Below, one piece after another: positions 17,971 through 26,238 of a DNA stretch of 64,000 nt; the stretch's first letter is position 1; every line of letters begins with the position of its first letter. The notes below the pieces were generated by a model. It saw only the letters and a program-made list of their open reading frames with translations. It was not told the origin of the DNA and searched no databases. The position numbers were made by a program, and so were the translations under genes. The DNA is from JAITWN01 sp964581365 (lineage in GTDB: Bacteria; Pseudomonadota; Gammaproteobacteria; SZUA-140): assembly GCA_964581365.1 (NCBI GenBank), contig CAZOOF010000003.1, forward strand, positions 32,702 to 96,701, given 5' to 3'.

Positions 17971-18936
17971 ATGCGAAACGGCATCACACCCACGGCAGTC
18001 TTCGAGGAGCATCAGCAGCGACTCGGGCTGGACTGGGTGGCTGGCAGCGCGGGCGGAGCGCGGGAAATCCCCGCCGGGCCCGCCGACGATGTGATATCAC
18101 GCGGCTATCCCCTGGTCGGCTGGATCGGCTACCTGAACCTGGTCAGTCCTCATCGGATTCAGGTCCTCGGTGCGCGTGAACTGGAATATCTCGCATCGCT
18201 CGACGACAGGGAGCGTGCCCGCGTGCTGGCGCGTCTGCTCGAGACCCGGCCGGGGTTCATCGTGGTTTCGGACGGTCTGCCGGCTCCCCAGGATCTGGCC
18301 GCAATGGCCGATGCCGCGGCCATTCCATTGTTCCGGTCTTCCGTTCCCGGCTACGAGCTCATCTCGCAGTTGCGCCATCATCTCGCCGATGCGCTGGCCG
18401 AGCGGATCACCATTCACGGGGTATTCCTTGCTGTGATGGGCATAGGCGTGCTGCTGACGGGTGAGAGCGGAATCGGAAAGAGCGAGGTCGCGCTCGAGCT
18501 CATAAGCCGCGGCCATCGTCTGATCGCCGATGATTCGCCCGAGTTCCGTCGCGTGGCGCCTGATGTGATCACCGGCTATTGCGGGTTGGCTGAGCTGTCC
18601 GGCTTTCTCGAGGTGCGGGGGCTGGGGGTGCTGGACATCCGCGCGATGTTCGGCGATACCGCAATCAAGCCCGACAAGGCGCTGCGCCTGATAGTGGAGC
18701 TGAAACGGTTGAGCGGCCAGGAGCTGAATGCGCTCGATCGCCTCGAGGGCAGCCGTCAGGAGCGAAGCATTCTCGGAGTTTCGATCCCCCAGATCACCAT
18801 TCCGGTCATTCCCGGCCGCAATCTCGCCGTGCTGGTGGAGGCGGCCATCAGCAACCAGATGCTGCTGATGAAGGGTTACGACGCTGCCCGTTCGTTTATC
18901 GAGCGGCATCAGCGCATCATCCTGGGCAACGCATGA
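17971..18936 (+). CDS. hprK: HPr kinase/phosphorylase
   Basis: Phosphorylates and dephosphorylates HPr on Ser46. From ATG 17971 the product has 321 residues, with an N-terminal MurF-like domain and a C-terminal kinase domain carrying the P-loop GESGIGKSE and the HprK signature LEVRGLGVLDIRAMFG. The target serine is present in the HPr encoded 1.3 kb downstream. It overlaps rapZ by four bases. HprK in gammaproteobacteria occurs only in some lineages and is normally linked to a PTS without sugar permeases, as here. Confidence 0.94.
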   Translation: MRNGITPTAVFEEHQQRLGLDWVAGSAGGAREIPAGPADDVISRGYPLVGWIGYLNLVSPHRIQVLGARELEYLASLDDRERARVLARLLETRPGFIVVSDGLPAPQDLAAMADAAAIPLFRSSVPGYELISQLRHHLADALAERITIHGVFLAVMGIGVLLTGESGIGKSEVALELISRGHRLIADDSPEFRRVAPDVITGYCGLAELSGFLEVRGLGVLDIRAMFGDTAIKPDKALRLIVELKRLSGQELNALDRLEGSRQERSILGVSIPQITIPVIPGRNLAVLVEAAISNQMLLMKGYDAARSFIERHQRIILGNA

Positions 18937-19796
18937 TGAAGATGCTCATCATCAGTGGGCTGTCGGGCTCGGGCAAGAGCGTGGCGCTGCAGGCCCTGGA
19001 AGATCTCAACTACTACTGCATAGACAATCTTCCGCTCGGTCTGCTAGCTTCATTCGTCGAGCAGGTCATCGACCCCCAGGCGGCACGCCGCATCGACCGG
19101 GTCGCGGTCGGCATCGACGCCCGTAATCTGCTGCAGGACCTCGGCCGTTTCGGCGACATTCTGCGCGAGATCCGCGAGCGCGGCGTGAATTGCGACGTCA
19201 TCTTCCTCACCGCCACTGACGAGGTGCTCATCAAGCGGTTCAGTGAGACCCGGCGCAAGCACCCGCTCACTCGCCCCAACGTTTCTCTGACCGAGGCGAT
19301 CGCCGAGGAGCGGGAGCTGCTGGCGGCGATCTCCGCCAGCGCCGATCTCCAGATCGATACCAGCTCGTTCAATGTGCACCAGTTGCGATCGCTGATCGGG
19401 GAGCGCGTTGCCGAGCGGCGCGGGTCCAGCCTGTCGATCCTCTTCGAATCCTTCGGATTCAAGTATGGCATTCCGACCGATGCCGACTATGTCTTCGACG
19501 TGCGGTGTCTGCCCAATCCGCATTGGGATCCGCAGCTGCGGCTTTACCGCGGCACCGATCAGGCGGTCATCGATTTTCTCGATCAGCAGCCGGATGCGGT
19601 GCGGATGTACGAAGACATTCGTGATTTTCTGGAGCGCTGGATTCCCAGCTTCGAGGCGGAGAATCGGAATTACATGTGCATTGCCATCGGTTGCACCGGC
19701 GGCCAGCATCGTTCGGTCTATCTGGCGGAAGCGCTGGCGAGACATTTTCGCGCATCCCGCGAGAGCGTGATGGTACGCCACCGGGAGCTGCGATGA
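18933..19796 (+). CDS. rapZ: RNase adapter protein RapZ
   Basis: RapZ-family P-loop protein; in E. coli it binds small RNAs and directs RNase E to GlmZ, controlling glucosamine-6-phosphate synthase. The 287-residue product has Walker A SGLSGSGKSVAL, the Walker-B-like CIDNLP, the RRKHPL motif and the C-terminal domain with FKYGIPTDADYVFDVRCLPNPHW and CTGGQHRSVYLAE. GlmS control by the same mechanism is inference here since no glmY/glmZ RNA is in the window. It overlaps both neighbours by four bases. Confidence 0.94.
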   Translation: MMKMLIISGLSGSGKSVALQALEDLNYYCIDNLPLGLLASFVEQVIDPQAARRIDRVAVGIDARNLLQDLGRFGDILREIRERGVNCDVIFLTATDEVLIKRFSETRRKHPLTRPNVSLTEAIAEERELLAAISASADLQIDTSSFNVHQLRSLIGERVAERRGSSLSILFESFGFKYGIPTDADYVFDVRCLPNPHWDPQLRLYRGTDQAVIDFLDQQPDAVRMYEDIRDFLERWIPSFEAENRNYMCIAIGCTGGQHRSVYLAEALARHFRASRESVMVRHRELR

Positions 19797-20203
19797 GCGT
19801 TGGATTGTGTCTGGTCACGCATGATCGCATTGGCGAATCCATGCTGGCGACCGCCAGATCCATGCTTGGCACCTGTCCGTTACCCGCGGCAACGGTGGCG
19901 GTGACCTCGGCCTGTGACTCCGCGCGTGCCGAAGGCATTCTGCGCGAAGCGCGCGAGGTGGTGCGGCGGCTCGATCAGGGCGATGGGGTCATCGTGCTGA
20001 CGGATATGTACGGATCCACTCCCGCCAACATCGCCGCCGCGCTCGGCGAGCTCGAGGGGCACGATGTGATCGTGATCACCGGCATCAATCTGCCGATGCT
20101 GGTGCGCATCCTCAATTACCCCGGGCTGGCGCTGGAACAGCTGGTGGAAAAGGCCCTCAGCGGTGGTCGCGAAGGGATTTTTCGCGGTACCGGAGAAGCG
20201 TGA
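19793..20203 (+). CDS. PTS EIIA component, mannose/fructose type
   Basis: A 136-residue single-domain EIIA of the mannose (EIIA-Man) fold. The phosphorylated histidine is at the canonical residue 10 (LCLVTHDRIG), and the segment VIVLTDMYGSTPANIA is characteristic of the family. No EIIB, EIIC or EIID follows; instead HPr and EI do. That arrangement indicates a regulatory phosphorelay rather than sugar transport. The start overlaps rapZ by four bases and its TGA shares one base with the HPr ATG. Confidence 0.92.
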   Translation: MSVGLCLVTHDRIGESMLATARSMLGTCPLPAATVAVTSACDSARAEGILREAREVVRRLDQGDGVIVLTDMYGSTPANIAAALGELEGHDVIVITGINLPMLVRILNYPGLALEQLVEKALSGGREGIFRGTGEA

Positions 20204-20472
20204 TGGTGCGTTGCGAAACCGAGATCGTGAACCGGCTGGGACTGCATGCCCGTGCTGCAGCGCGCCTGGTGACTCTTGCTTCGCAGTTCAAGTGCGAGGT
20301 TTTCGTTCAGCGCGGCGAGAAGCGGGTCAACGGCAAGAGCATCATGGGCGTGATGATGCTCGCGGCCGGTCAGGGCACCACGATCGAGATCATTGCCGAA
20401 GGCGAGGATGAAGAGCGTGCCGTCGAAAAGATCGTCGATCTGATCAGGCACCGTTTCGGCGAGGAGAGTTGA
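20203..20472 (+). CDS. phosphocarrier protein HPr
   Basis: Small phosphocarrier between EI and EIIA proteins. Starting at ATG 20203 (a GTG at 20200 is just upstream) the protein has 89 residues, and the numbering becomes exactly canonical: phosphorylated His15 in GLHARAA and the regulatory Ser46 in NGKSIMGV. Both sites are intact, so the protein can be phosphorylated by EI on His15 and by HprK on Ser46. Symbol left blank because ptsH and npr/ptsO cannot be told apart by eye. Confidence 0.94.
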   Translation: MVRCETEIVNRLGLHARAAARLVTLASQFKCEVFVQRGEKRVNGKSIMGVMMLAAGQGTTIEIIAEGEDEERAVEKIVDLIRHRFGEES

Positions 20473-20520
20473 CCACGTCGTAGCGGCCTCGCCTCCCGTC
20501 CATCGGGGAGTGCAGCAGGC

Positions 20521-22251
20521 ATGATGACATTGAGCGGCATCAGCGTATCCCGGGGTATCGCCATCGGCGAAGCGGCGGTGCTCAGACGCGAGCAGCTCGA
20601 CATCAGCGAGTACGTCATTCCCTCCCCCCTGGTCGAAGAGGAAGTCGCCCGGTTTCGTGCGGCCCTGTCACGAGCGCGCCGGCAGCTGCGCGCAATCCGC
20701 GATGAAATCCCGCCCGAGGCGCCGCCCGAAGTTGTTGCGCTGGTCGATACTCACCTGGTCATGTTCGATGACCAGATGCTGCGCGATGGGCCCATCGAAA
20801 TCATTCGTAACAGGCGCTGCAATGCCGAGTGGGCGCTGAAGGTCCAAAGGGATCTGCTCGTGCAGGTCTTCGAGCAGATGGACGATCCCTATCTTCGCGC
20901 GCGCAAGGATGACATCGACCATGTGGTCAACCGCATTCAGCAGAACCTGCAGGGGCAGGATTCATTTCCCGATCAGATGCTCGACCATCGGGTGCGCGGT
21001 GCCATCGTCGTCGCCGATGATCTCTCTCCCGCCGAAATCATGCTCATGCAGAAGCAGGGTGTCGGTGCTTTCATCACCGAGTTCGGGGGCGCCAATTCGC
21101 ATACGGCCATTCTCGCCCGCAGTCTCGGCGTGCCGGCAGTGGTTGGGGTGCATCACGCCCGGAACTACATCCGGCATGCGGACCGGCTCATCATCGAAGG
21201 CCGTCTCGGCGTGGTGGTCGTCGCACCCGACCGCGGCGAACTGCGCTGGTTCCGTGCTAGGCAGCTGAGCGAGCGGCGGGCGCGGGCAGAGCTGGGAAAG
21301 CTGCGGCGGCGGCCGGTCGTGACGCGGGATGGCGAGTCGATCACGCTGATGGCCAATGCTGAGGTGCTGGAGGATGTCAGCGCCGCGCGCGAAGCAGGCG
21401 CCGCCGGGATCGGTCTGTTTCGGACCGAGATGCTGTTCCTTGGCCGCAAAGAGCTGCCGGATGAGGCAGAGCAGTATGAGACCTACGTTCGCATCGTCAG
21501 GGCTATGCAGGGGGCGCCGGTCACCATTCGCACGCTGGATCTCGGCATGGATAAATGGGTGGGCGAGGAGCGTCCCAGCGCTGCCGAGGGGACCAATCCG
21601 GCCATGGGGCTGCGCGCCATCCGCTGGTGTCTCAAGGATCCGGCAATGTTTTCGGTGCAGTTGCGGGCGATTCTGCGCGCTTCGGCCCACGGCAGGGTCC
21701 GCCTCATGTTTCCGATGCTATCGGACGAGCGCGAACTGCTGCAGGCGTTGGCTCTGCTGGATTCGGTAAAGGCGGAGCTTCGCACGGCCGGTGAGCCGTT
21801 CGACGAACGTCTGGAGGTGGGGGCGATGATCGAGGTGCCCGCTGCCGCGCTTTCGGTCAACCGCTTCGCGCGGCACGTGGATTTTCTGTCCATTGGCACC
21901 AATGATCTCATCCAGTACACGCTGGCAGTGGATCGGCTGGATGAGGAAGTGAACTATCTCTATGATCCCCTGCATCCTGCTGTGCTCAAGCTGATCCAGA
22001 TGACCATCAGTGGCGGCCGGCGCGCCGGGATCAGCGTTTCCATGTGCGGAGAGATGGCGGGAGAACCCGCCTACACGCGCTTGCTGCTCGGAATGGGGTT
22101 GCGGGAATTCAGCGCCGCGCCGAGCACGCTGCTCGAGGTCAAGCGGATCATCGTCGATGCCGAGTGGGCGCGGCTGCGTCATCAGGTGCGGCGGCTGCTT
22201 CGTAAGGGACGACCCGGCGGGCTCGAAGAGGCGTTGGAACGGTTGAGTTGA
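20521..22251 (+). CDS. ptsI: phosphoenolpyruvate-protein phosphotransferase (EI)
   Basis: Transfers phosphate from phosphoenolpyruvate to HPr. The 576-residue product has the standard EI layout without an extra GAF domain: N-terminal HPr-binding helices, the phosphohistidine segment GGANSHTAILARSLGVPAVVG, and the PEP-binding C-terminal domain with GIGLFRTEMLF, IGTNDLIQYTLAVDR and the catalytic cysteine in SMCGEMAG. A second EI with a GAF domain (ptsP) lies at 55.7 kb, so this chromosome has two entry points to the phosphorelay. Confidence 0.95.
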   Translation: MMTLSGISVSRGIAIGEAAVLRREQLDISEYVIPSPLVEEEVARFRAALSRARRQLRAIRDEIPPEAPPEVVALVDTHLVMFDDQMLRDGPIEIIRNRRCNAEWALKVQRDLLVQVFEQMDDPYLRARKDDIDHVVNRIQQNLQGQDSFPDQMLDHRVRGAIVVADDLSPAEIMLMQKQGVGAFITEFGGANSHTAILARSLGVPAVVGVHHARNYIRHADRLIIEGRLGVVVVAPDRGELRWFRARQLSERRARAELGKLRRRPVVTRDGESITLMANAEVLEDVSAAREAGAAGIGLFRTEMLFLGRKELPDEAEQYETYVRIVRAMQGAPVTIRTLDLGMDKWVGEERPSAAEGTNPAMGLRAIRWCLKDPAMFSVQLRAILRASAHGRVRLMFPMLSDERELLQALALLDSVKAELRTAGEPFDERLEVGAMIEVPAAALSVNRFARHVDFLSIGTNDLIQYTLAVDRLDEEVNYLYDPLHPAVLKLIQMTISGGRRAGISVSMCGEMAGEPAYTRLLLGMGLREFSAAPSTLLEVKRIIVDAEWARLRHQVRRLLRKGRPGGLEEALERLS

Positions 22252-22274
22252 GCGCGCGATCCGAAAGGGGAGGA

Positions 22275-22301
22275 TTGTGTCGGCTGCCGTGCTGCTATAA
22301 T
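22275..22301 (+). promoter_or_regulatory. candidate promoter placing the ABC gene start at or near +1
   Basis: A consensus -10 TATAAT at 22296-22301 lies only 5-8 bases before the GTG (22307) or ATG (22310) of the ABC ATPase gene. A partial -35 TTGTGT is at 22275-22280 with a short 15-base spacer. No Shine-Dalgarno precedes the start, so a leaderless mRNA is possible. Confidence 0.5.
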
Positions 22302-22309
22302 GCGCCGTG

Positions 22310-23263
22310 ATGAGCACCGACAGCCTGATTCGTGTCGAGCATCTGTATCGCCATTACGGACCGCTGTGCGCTGTCGAGGATATCAGCTTCGAGGTCCACC
22401 GCGGCGAGGTGCTCGGCTTTCTCGGCCCCAATGGCGCCGGCAAATCCACTACCATGCAGATCATCAGCGGCAATCTCGCGCCGAGTGCGGGCCGCGTGCT
22501 GGTCAACGGTGTCGACATCCTGGATCAGCCGCGTCGCGCCAAGGCCGGGCTCGGCTATCTTCCCGATCAGCCGCCACTCTATCGTGAGATGACGGTCGAC
22601 GAGTACCTGTGGTACTGCGCCCGCATCAGGCGGATTCCTCGCGGCGATAGTCGTTCCGCGATCGAGCGGGTCAAGGAGCGCTGTGGCCTGGGTGTGGTGG
22701 GCGCCCGCGTCATCGGCAATCTGTCGAAGGGTTACCAGCAGCGCGTGGGTATTGCCCAGGCGATCGTGCACGCGCCGGCCGTCGTCATCCTCGATGAGCC
22801 GACGGTGGGCCTCGATCCGATCCAGATCCGCGAGATCCGCGCCCTCATCCGTGAACTGGGCAGCGATCATGCGATCATCCTGTCGACCCACATACTCCCG
22901 GAGGTACAGGCGGTATGCGATCGCGTGCAGGTCATCCATCGCGGGCGCCTGGTATTCGATGATTCCATCGAGGGTTTGCAGCGGCATATGGTCATGTCAT
23001 GGCTGACCATCGGTATGCGCAATGCGCCTGAGGCGTCGACGCTTCAGGCCATGCCCGATGTCGTTCAGGTGGAGGATCTGGGTGAGGGGCGTATGCGTCT
23101 GCAGTATCGTCCGGAGGCGGCTGATTTTTCGGAACGCCTGGTGGCGAGGGCTGTAGCCGAGGGGTGGCGCCTGCACGAAATCACGCATGAGCGCCGCAGT
23201 CTGGAAGAGATCTTCGTCGAGCTCACCCGCACCGAAGAAGTGAGCGAGGATGCTCCGGCATGA
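22310..23263 (+). CDS. ABC transporter ATP-binding protein (GldA-like)
   Basis: ATPase of a GldA/GldF/GldG-type ABC system. The product of 317 residues has Walker A FLGPNGAGKSTTM, a Q-loop YLPDQPPLY, signature LSKGYQQRVGIAQAI, Walker B VVILDEPTVGLDP, H-loop STH and a C-terminal domain of about 90 residues that is typical of exporter ATPases. GTG 22307 is an alternative start. It is followed with four-base overlap by its permease. The transported substrate is unknown; in Bacteroidetes the relatives act in gliding, whereas proteobacterial copies have no settled role. Confidence 0.88.
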   Translation: MSTDSLIRVEHLYRHYGPLCAVEDISFEVHRGEVLGFLGPNGAGKSTTMQIISGNLAPSAGRVLVNGVDILDQPRRAKAGLGYLPDQPPLYREMTVDEYLWYCARIRRIPRGDSRSAIERVKERCGLGVVGARVIGNLSKGYQQRVGIAQAIVHAPAVVILDEPTVGLDPIQIREIRALIRELGSDHAIILSTHILPEVQAVCDRVQVIHRGRLVFDDSIEGLQRHMVMSWLTIGMRNAPEASTLQAMPDVVQVEDLGEGRMRLQYRPEAADFSERLVARAVAEGWRLHEITHERRSLEEIFVELTRTEEVSEDAPA

Positions 23264-24000
23264 CCGTCCTGGCTATTGCCGGCCGCGAGCTGCGCTCGCT
23301 GTTTCTGTCGCCGCTGGCCTGGACGCTGCTGGCGGTGGTGCAGCTGATCCTGGGTTACATGTTCGTTACCCAGATCGATTTCTTTCTGCAGCTGCAGCCG
23401 CGGCTGCCCGGCATACCCGATGCGCCGGGCGTCACTGAGATCGTCGTTGCGCCGATGTTCGGCAATGCCGCGCTGGTACTGCTCCTCATTGTGCCGCTAC
23501 TGACCATGCGCCTGCTGGCGGATGAGTTGCGCAACCGCACCCTGCCGCTGCTGTTCTCGGCGCCCGTGTCCATGACTGAGATAGTGCTGGGCAAGTATCT
23601 GGGCGTGGCCGGCTTCATCGCCGTCCTGCTGGGGCTGATCGCGCTGATGCCGCTGTCGCTGCTGTCCGGCGGCGAGCTGGATTTCGGCACCCTGTGCGCC
23701 GGGCTGCTGGGGTTGTTTCTGCTGCTGGCCGCATTCGCGGCGATCGGACTGTTCATGTCCGCATTGACCGGGCAGCCGGCAGTGGCTGCGATCGCCACCT
23801 TTGGCGCCCTGCTCATGCTGTGGATCGTCGACTGGAGTGGCGATGGCGGTGTGCTTGCCTGGCTGTCCATGGTGCGCCACTACGAGCCCCTGCTGCGCGG
23901 CGTCTTCAGGAGTTCCGACATCGCTTATTATCTGCTCGTCATAGTGACGTTCCTCATTCTCACCATCCGGCGCCTGGACTCCTGGCGCCTCCAGCACTGA
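23260..24000 (+). CDS. ABC transporter permease (GldF-like, ABC-2 type)
   Basis: A 246-residue integral-membrane protein with about six membrane segments and the family beginning MTVLAIAGRELRSLFLSPLAW. Segments LTMRLLADELRNRTLPLLFSAP and VLGKYLGV are characteristic of this ABC-2 subfamily. It would form the membrane pore with the ATPase encoded just upstream and the GldG-like protein just downstream. Overlaps the ATPase gene by four bases. Confidence 0.87.
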   Translation: MTVLAIAGRELRSLFLSPLAWTLLAVVQLILGYMFVTQIDFFLQLQPRLPGIPDAPGVTEIVVAPMFGNAALVLLLIVPLLTMRLLADELRNRTLPLLFSAPVSMTEIVLGKYLGVAGFIAVLLGLIALMPLSLLSGGELDFGTLCAGLLGLFLLLAAFAAIGLFMSALTGQPAVAAIATFGALLMLWIVDWSGDGGVLAWLSMVRHYEPLLRGVFRSSDIAYYLLVIVTFLILTIRRLDSWRLQH

Positions 24001-24004
24001 CGCC

Positions 24005-25390
24005 ATGCAGGTAACCAGACGCAGCAGACGATTGATGCGCTTGCAGGACATCATTTTTGTCCTGCTCCTGCTCGCGATTGCCGGTCTGCTCGGCTGGCTG
24101 AGCACCCGCTATGTGTTCGAGGCTGACTGGACCGCTGCCGGGCGCAACACGCTGTCACCGGCGAGCATGGCCCTGCTGCAGGAAATGCCGGGCGAAGTTA
24201 CGGTAACCGCCTTCGCGCGGGAGACGGCGCCGCTGCTGCGCAAGCGGATCACCAATCTCGTGGATCGTTACCGACGCTACAAGCCGGACGTCACGCTGGT
24301 GTTCGTCGATCCCGATCGAGAACCTCAGCGCGCGCGCGAGTTGGATGTCGTCATGGATGGTGAGCTGGTGCTCGAGTATCGGGGGCGGACCGAGCATCTG
24401 CGTGATCCGGATCCGGGCGAAAGCGGCCTGACCAATGCCTTGCAACGGGTAGCGCGCAGCGGAGAACGCCGCTTGCTGTTCGTCACCGGGCACGGCGAAC
24501 GCGATCCCATGGGTGGCGCCGGACATGATCTGTCGGGCTGGGTGCGGTATCTGAGCGCGCGCGGAATTCGCGCCGAGACGGTCAATCTGCTGGAGGAAGG
24601 TGCGCTGCCGTTGACCGAGTCCGCCGTGGTGCTGGCCTCGCCCGAAGTATCGCTGCTGCCGGCGGAGCTCGCTCGGCTCATCAGTTTCGTGAGAGACGGT
24701 GGAAACCTGCTGTGGCTGGCCGATCCGGGCGCGCCCGCCGGCCTCGAGCCACTGGCGACGGAGTTGGAGATCGTCTTCGAGCCGGGTGTGGTGATGGATC
24801 CGACCGTGGCGCAGGTCGGTATGATGCTGTTCCAAACCGACGATCCGCGCGTGGCGCTGGTCGCGCGCTATCCTGCCCATGCCATTACCCGGGACTTCGA
24901 TCTGAATACGTTGTTCCCCGTGGCTGGAGCGATCACGGTGGATGAGGATGCGGGCGGCTGGCGGTTGACGGCCCTGCTGCGCACGCTGTCGAATACCTGG
25001 TTGGAGCGCGGGCAGGTGAGCGGAACCATCACCATGGACGATGAGGACATACCCGGTCCGCTGGTGCTCGGCGTCGCCCTGAGCAGGACGCTGGAGGGCG
25101 ACGATGAAAAGTCCGCACGCGAGCAGCGGGTGGTGGCGATCGCAGATGGCGATTTCCTGGGCAATGCTTTTCTCGGGGGCGGCGGCAATCTGCAACTGGG
25201 ACTGAACATCGCCGACTGGCTGATCGGCGATGATCGGTTCATCGATATCCCGGCGCGTACCGCGCCCGATGCATCGCTCGACCTGTCCCGGTTTGCGACC
25301 GTCGCGATCGGCCTGGGATTCCCGCTCATCCTGCCCTTACTGCTCGCCGCCACTGGAGCGTGGGTGTGGTTGCGGCGCCGCCGACGCTGA
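24005..25390 (+). CDS. GldG-like ABC system membrane protein
   Basis: A 461-residue protein with one N-terminal membrane segment (about residues 17-36), a large extracytoplasmic domain of the GldG/ABC-type uncharacterised family (start ...AAGRNTLSPASMALLQEM, central LLFVTGHGERDP and VVLASPEVSLLPAELARLI), and a C-terminal membrane segment before an Arg-rich end. In GldAFG systems this subunit accompanies the permease. The role in proteobacteria is not known. It sits between the permease and the DUF4340 gene. Confidence 0.83.
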   Translation: MQVTRRSRRLMRLQDIIFVLLLLAIAGLLGWLSTRYVFEADWTAAGRNTLSPASMALLQEMPGEVTVTAFARETAPLLRKRITNLVDRYRRYKPDVTLVFVDPDREPQRARELDVVMDGELVLEYRGRTEHLRDPDPGESGLTNALQRVARSGERRLLFVTGHGERDPMGGAGHDLSGWVRYLSARGIRAETVNLLEEGALPLTESAVVLASPEVSLLPAELARLISFVRDGGNLLWLADPGAPAGLEPLATELEIVFEPGVVMDPTVAQVGMMLFQTDDPRVALVARYPAHAITRDFDLNTLFPVAGAITVDEDAGGWRLTALLRTLSNTWLERGQVSGTITMDDEDIPGPLVLGVALSRTLEGDDEKSAREQRVVAIADGDFLGNAFLGGGGNLQLGLNIADWLIGDDRFIDIPARTAPDASLDLSRFATVAIGLGFPLILPLLLAATGAWVWLRRRRR

Positions 25391-25400
25391 GGAGCGACCA

Positions 25401-26237
25401 TTGAACCGCAGGCTGCTGACGAACCTCGGTCTGTTGCTGTTGGTCGGGATCCTCGGGCTGATTGCGTGGCTGCAGCCTGGCCTGGAGGACGGCAAGGTGG
25501 AGCCGCTGTCCACCATCGACCCCGGCTCCGTTTCGCGTCTCGCAGTGAAGCGTCCTGGTTACGATGCGATCGTCCTCGAAAAGGAGGGTGGAGTCTGGAT
25601 GATGCGCGAGCCGATCCGCATTCATGCCAGCGAGGCCAGGATCGAGGCCCTGTTGGCGGTTCTCAACGAGCCGGTGCATGCCAGCTTTGCCGTCGCCGAA
25701 GTCGACCCGGCCGGCTTTGGATTGGACGCTCCTCGAGTACAGCTTCAGATCGACGGTTCTGAGTTTGCTTTTGGCGACACCGATCCGATCGCGCATCGGC
25801 GTTATGTCCGGATCCAGGATCGCATCGCACTCATCGACGACGAGCATTACGTCTGGCTGCACGGCGGGGCCCATGATTTCGTGTCCCGACAGCTCCTGCC
25901 GCCGGGGGCCGAGCTGGCCATGCTCGAATTACCCGAAGCGATACTGCGGCGGAACGACGATGCTTCCGCATGGGAGGTTTCTCCCACCGATGCGATGCTT
26001 GCCGAAGAGGCCGCGGCGATCGCTCGTGAATGGCTGCAAGCGTATGGGCTCGCGGTCGAAGCCCGGAGCCCGCTGGTCGATGAGGGCGCAAAGCGGATAC
26101 GCCTGCGTCTGGGCGATGGCCGCGAGCTGGAATTCGCTGTGAGCGATGATAGTGATCCCTTGTTCATGCGCGCGGATGTGGGGCTGGCGTGGCGGATGAG
26201 TGCGGCCCAGGCGGCGCGACTGCTCGGCGATTCCTAG
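25401..26237 (+). CDS. DUF4340 domain protein of the GldAFG-type ABC locus
   Basis: A TTG start at 25401 with a GAGGAG at 25389-25394 gives 278 residues beginning MNRRLLTNLGLLLLVGILG, with one N-terminal membrane anchor followed by an extracytoplasmic domain of the DUF4340 type. Upstream in-frame codons overlap the previous gene and add nothing recognisable. DUF4340 proteins regularly end GldAFG-like loci, so it is probably a fourth component. Function unknown. Its stop is one base before the mutM start. Confidence 0.8.
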   Translation: MNRRLLTNLGLLLLVGILGLIAWLQPGLEDGKVEPLSTIDPGSVSRLAVKRPGYDAIVLEKEGGVWMMREPIRIHASEARIEALLAVLNEPVHASFAVAEVDPAGFGLDAPRVQLQIDGSEFAFGDTDPIAHRRYVRIQDRIALIDDEHYVWLHGGAHDFVSRQLLPPGAELAMLELPEAILRRNDDASAWEVSPTDAMLAEEAAAIAREWLQAYGLAVEARSPLVDEGAKRIRLRLGDGRELEFAVSDDSDPLFMRADVGLAWRMSAAQAARLLGDS

Positions 26238-26238
26238 C

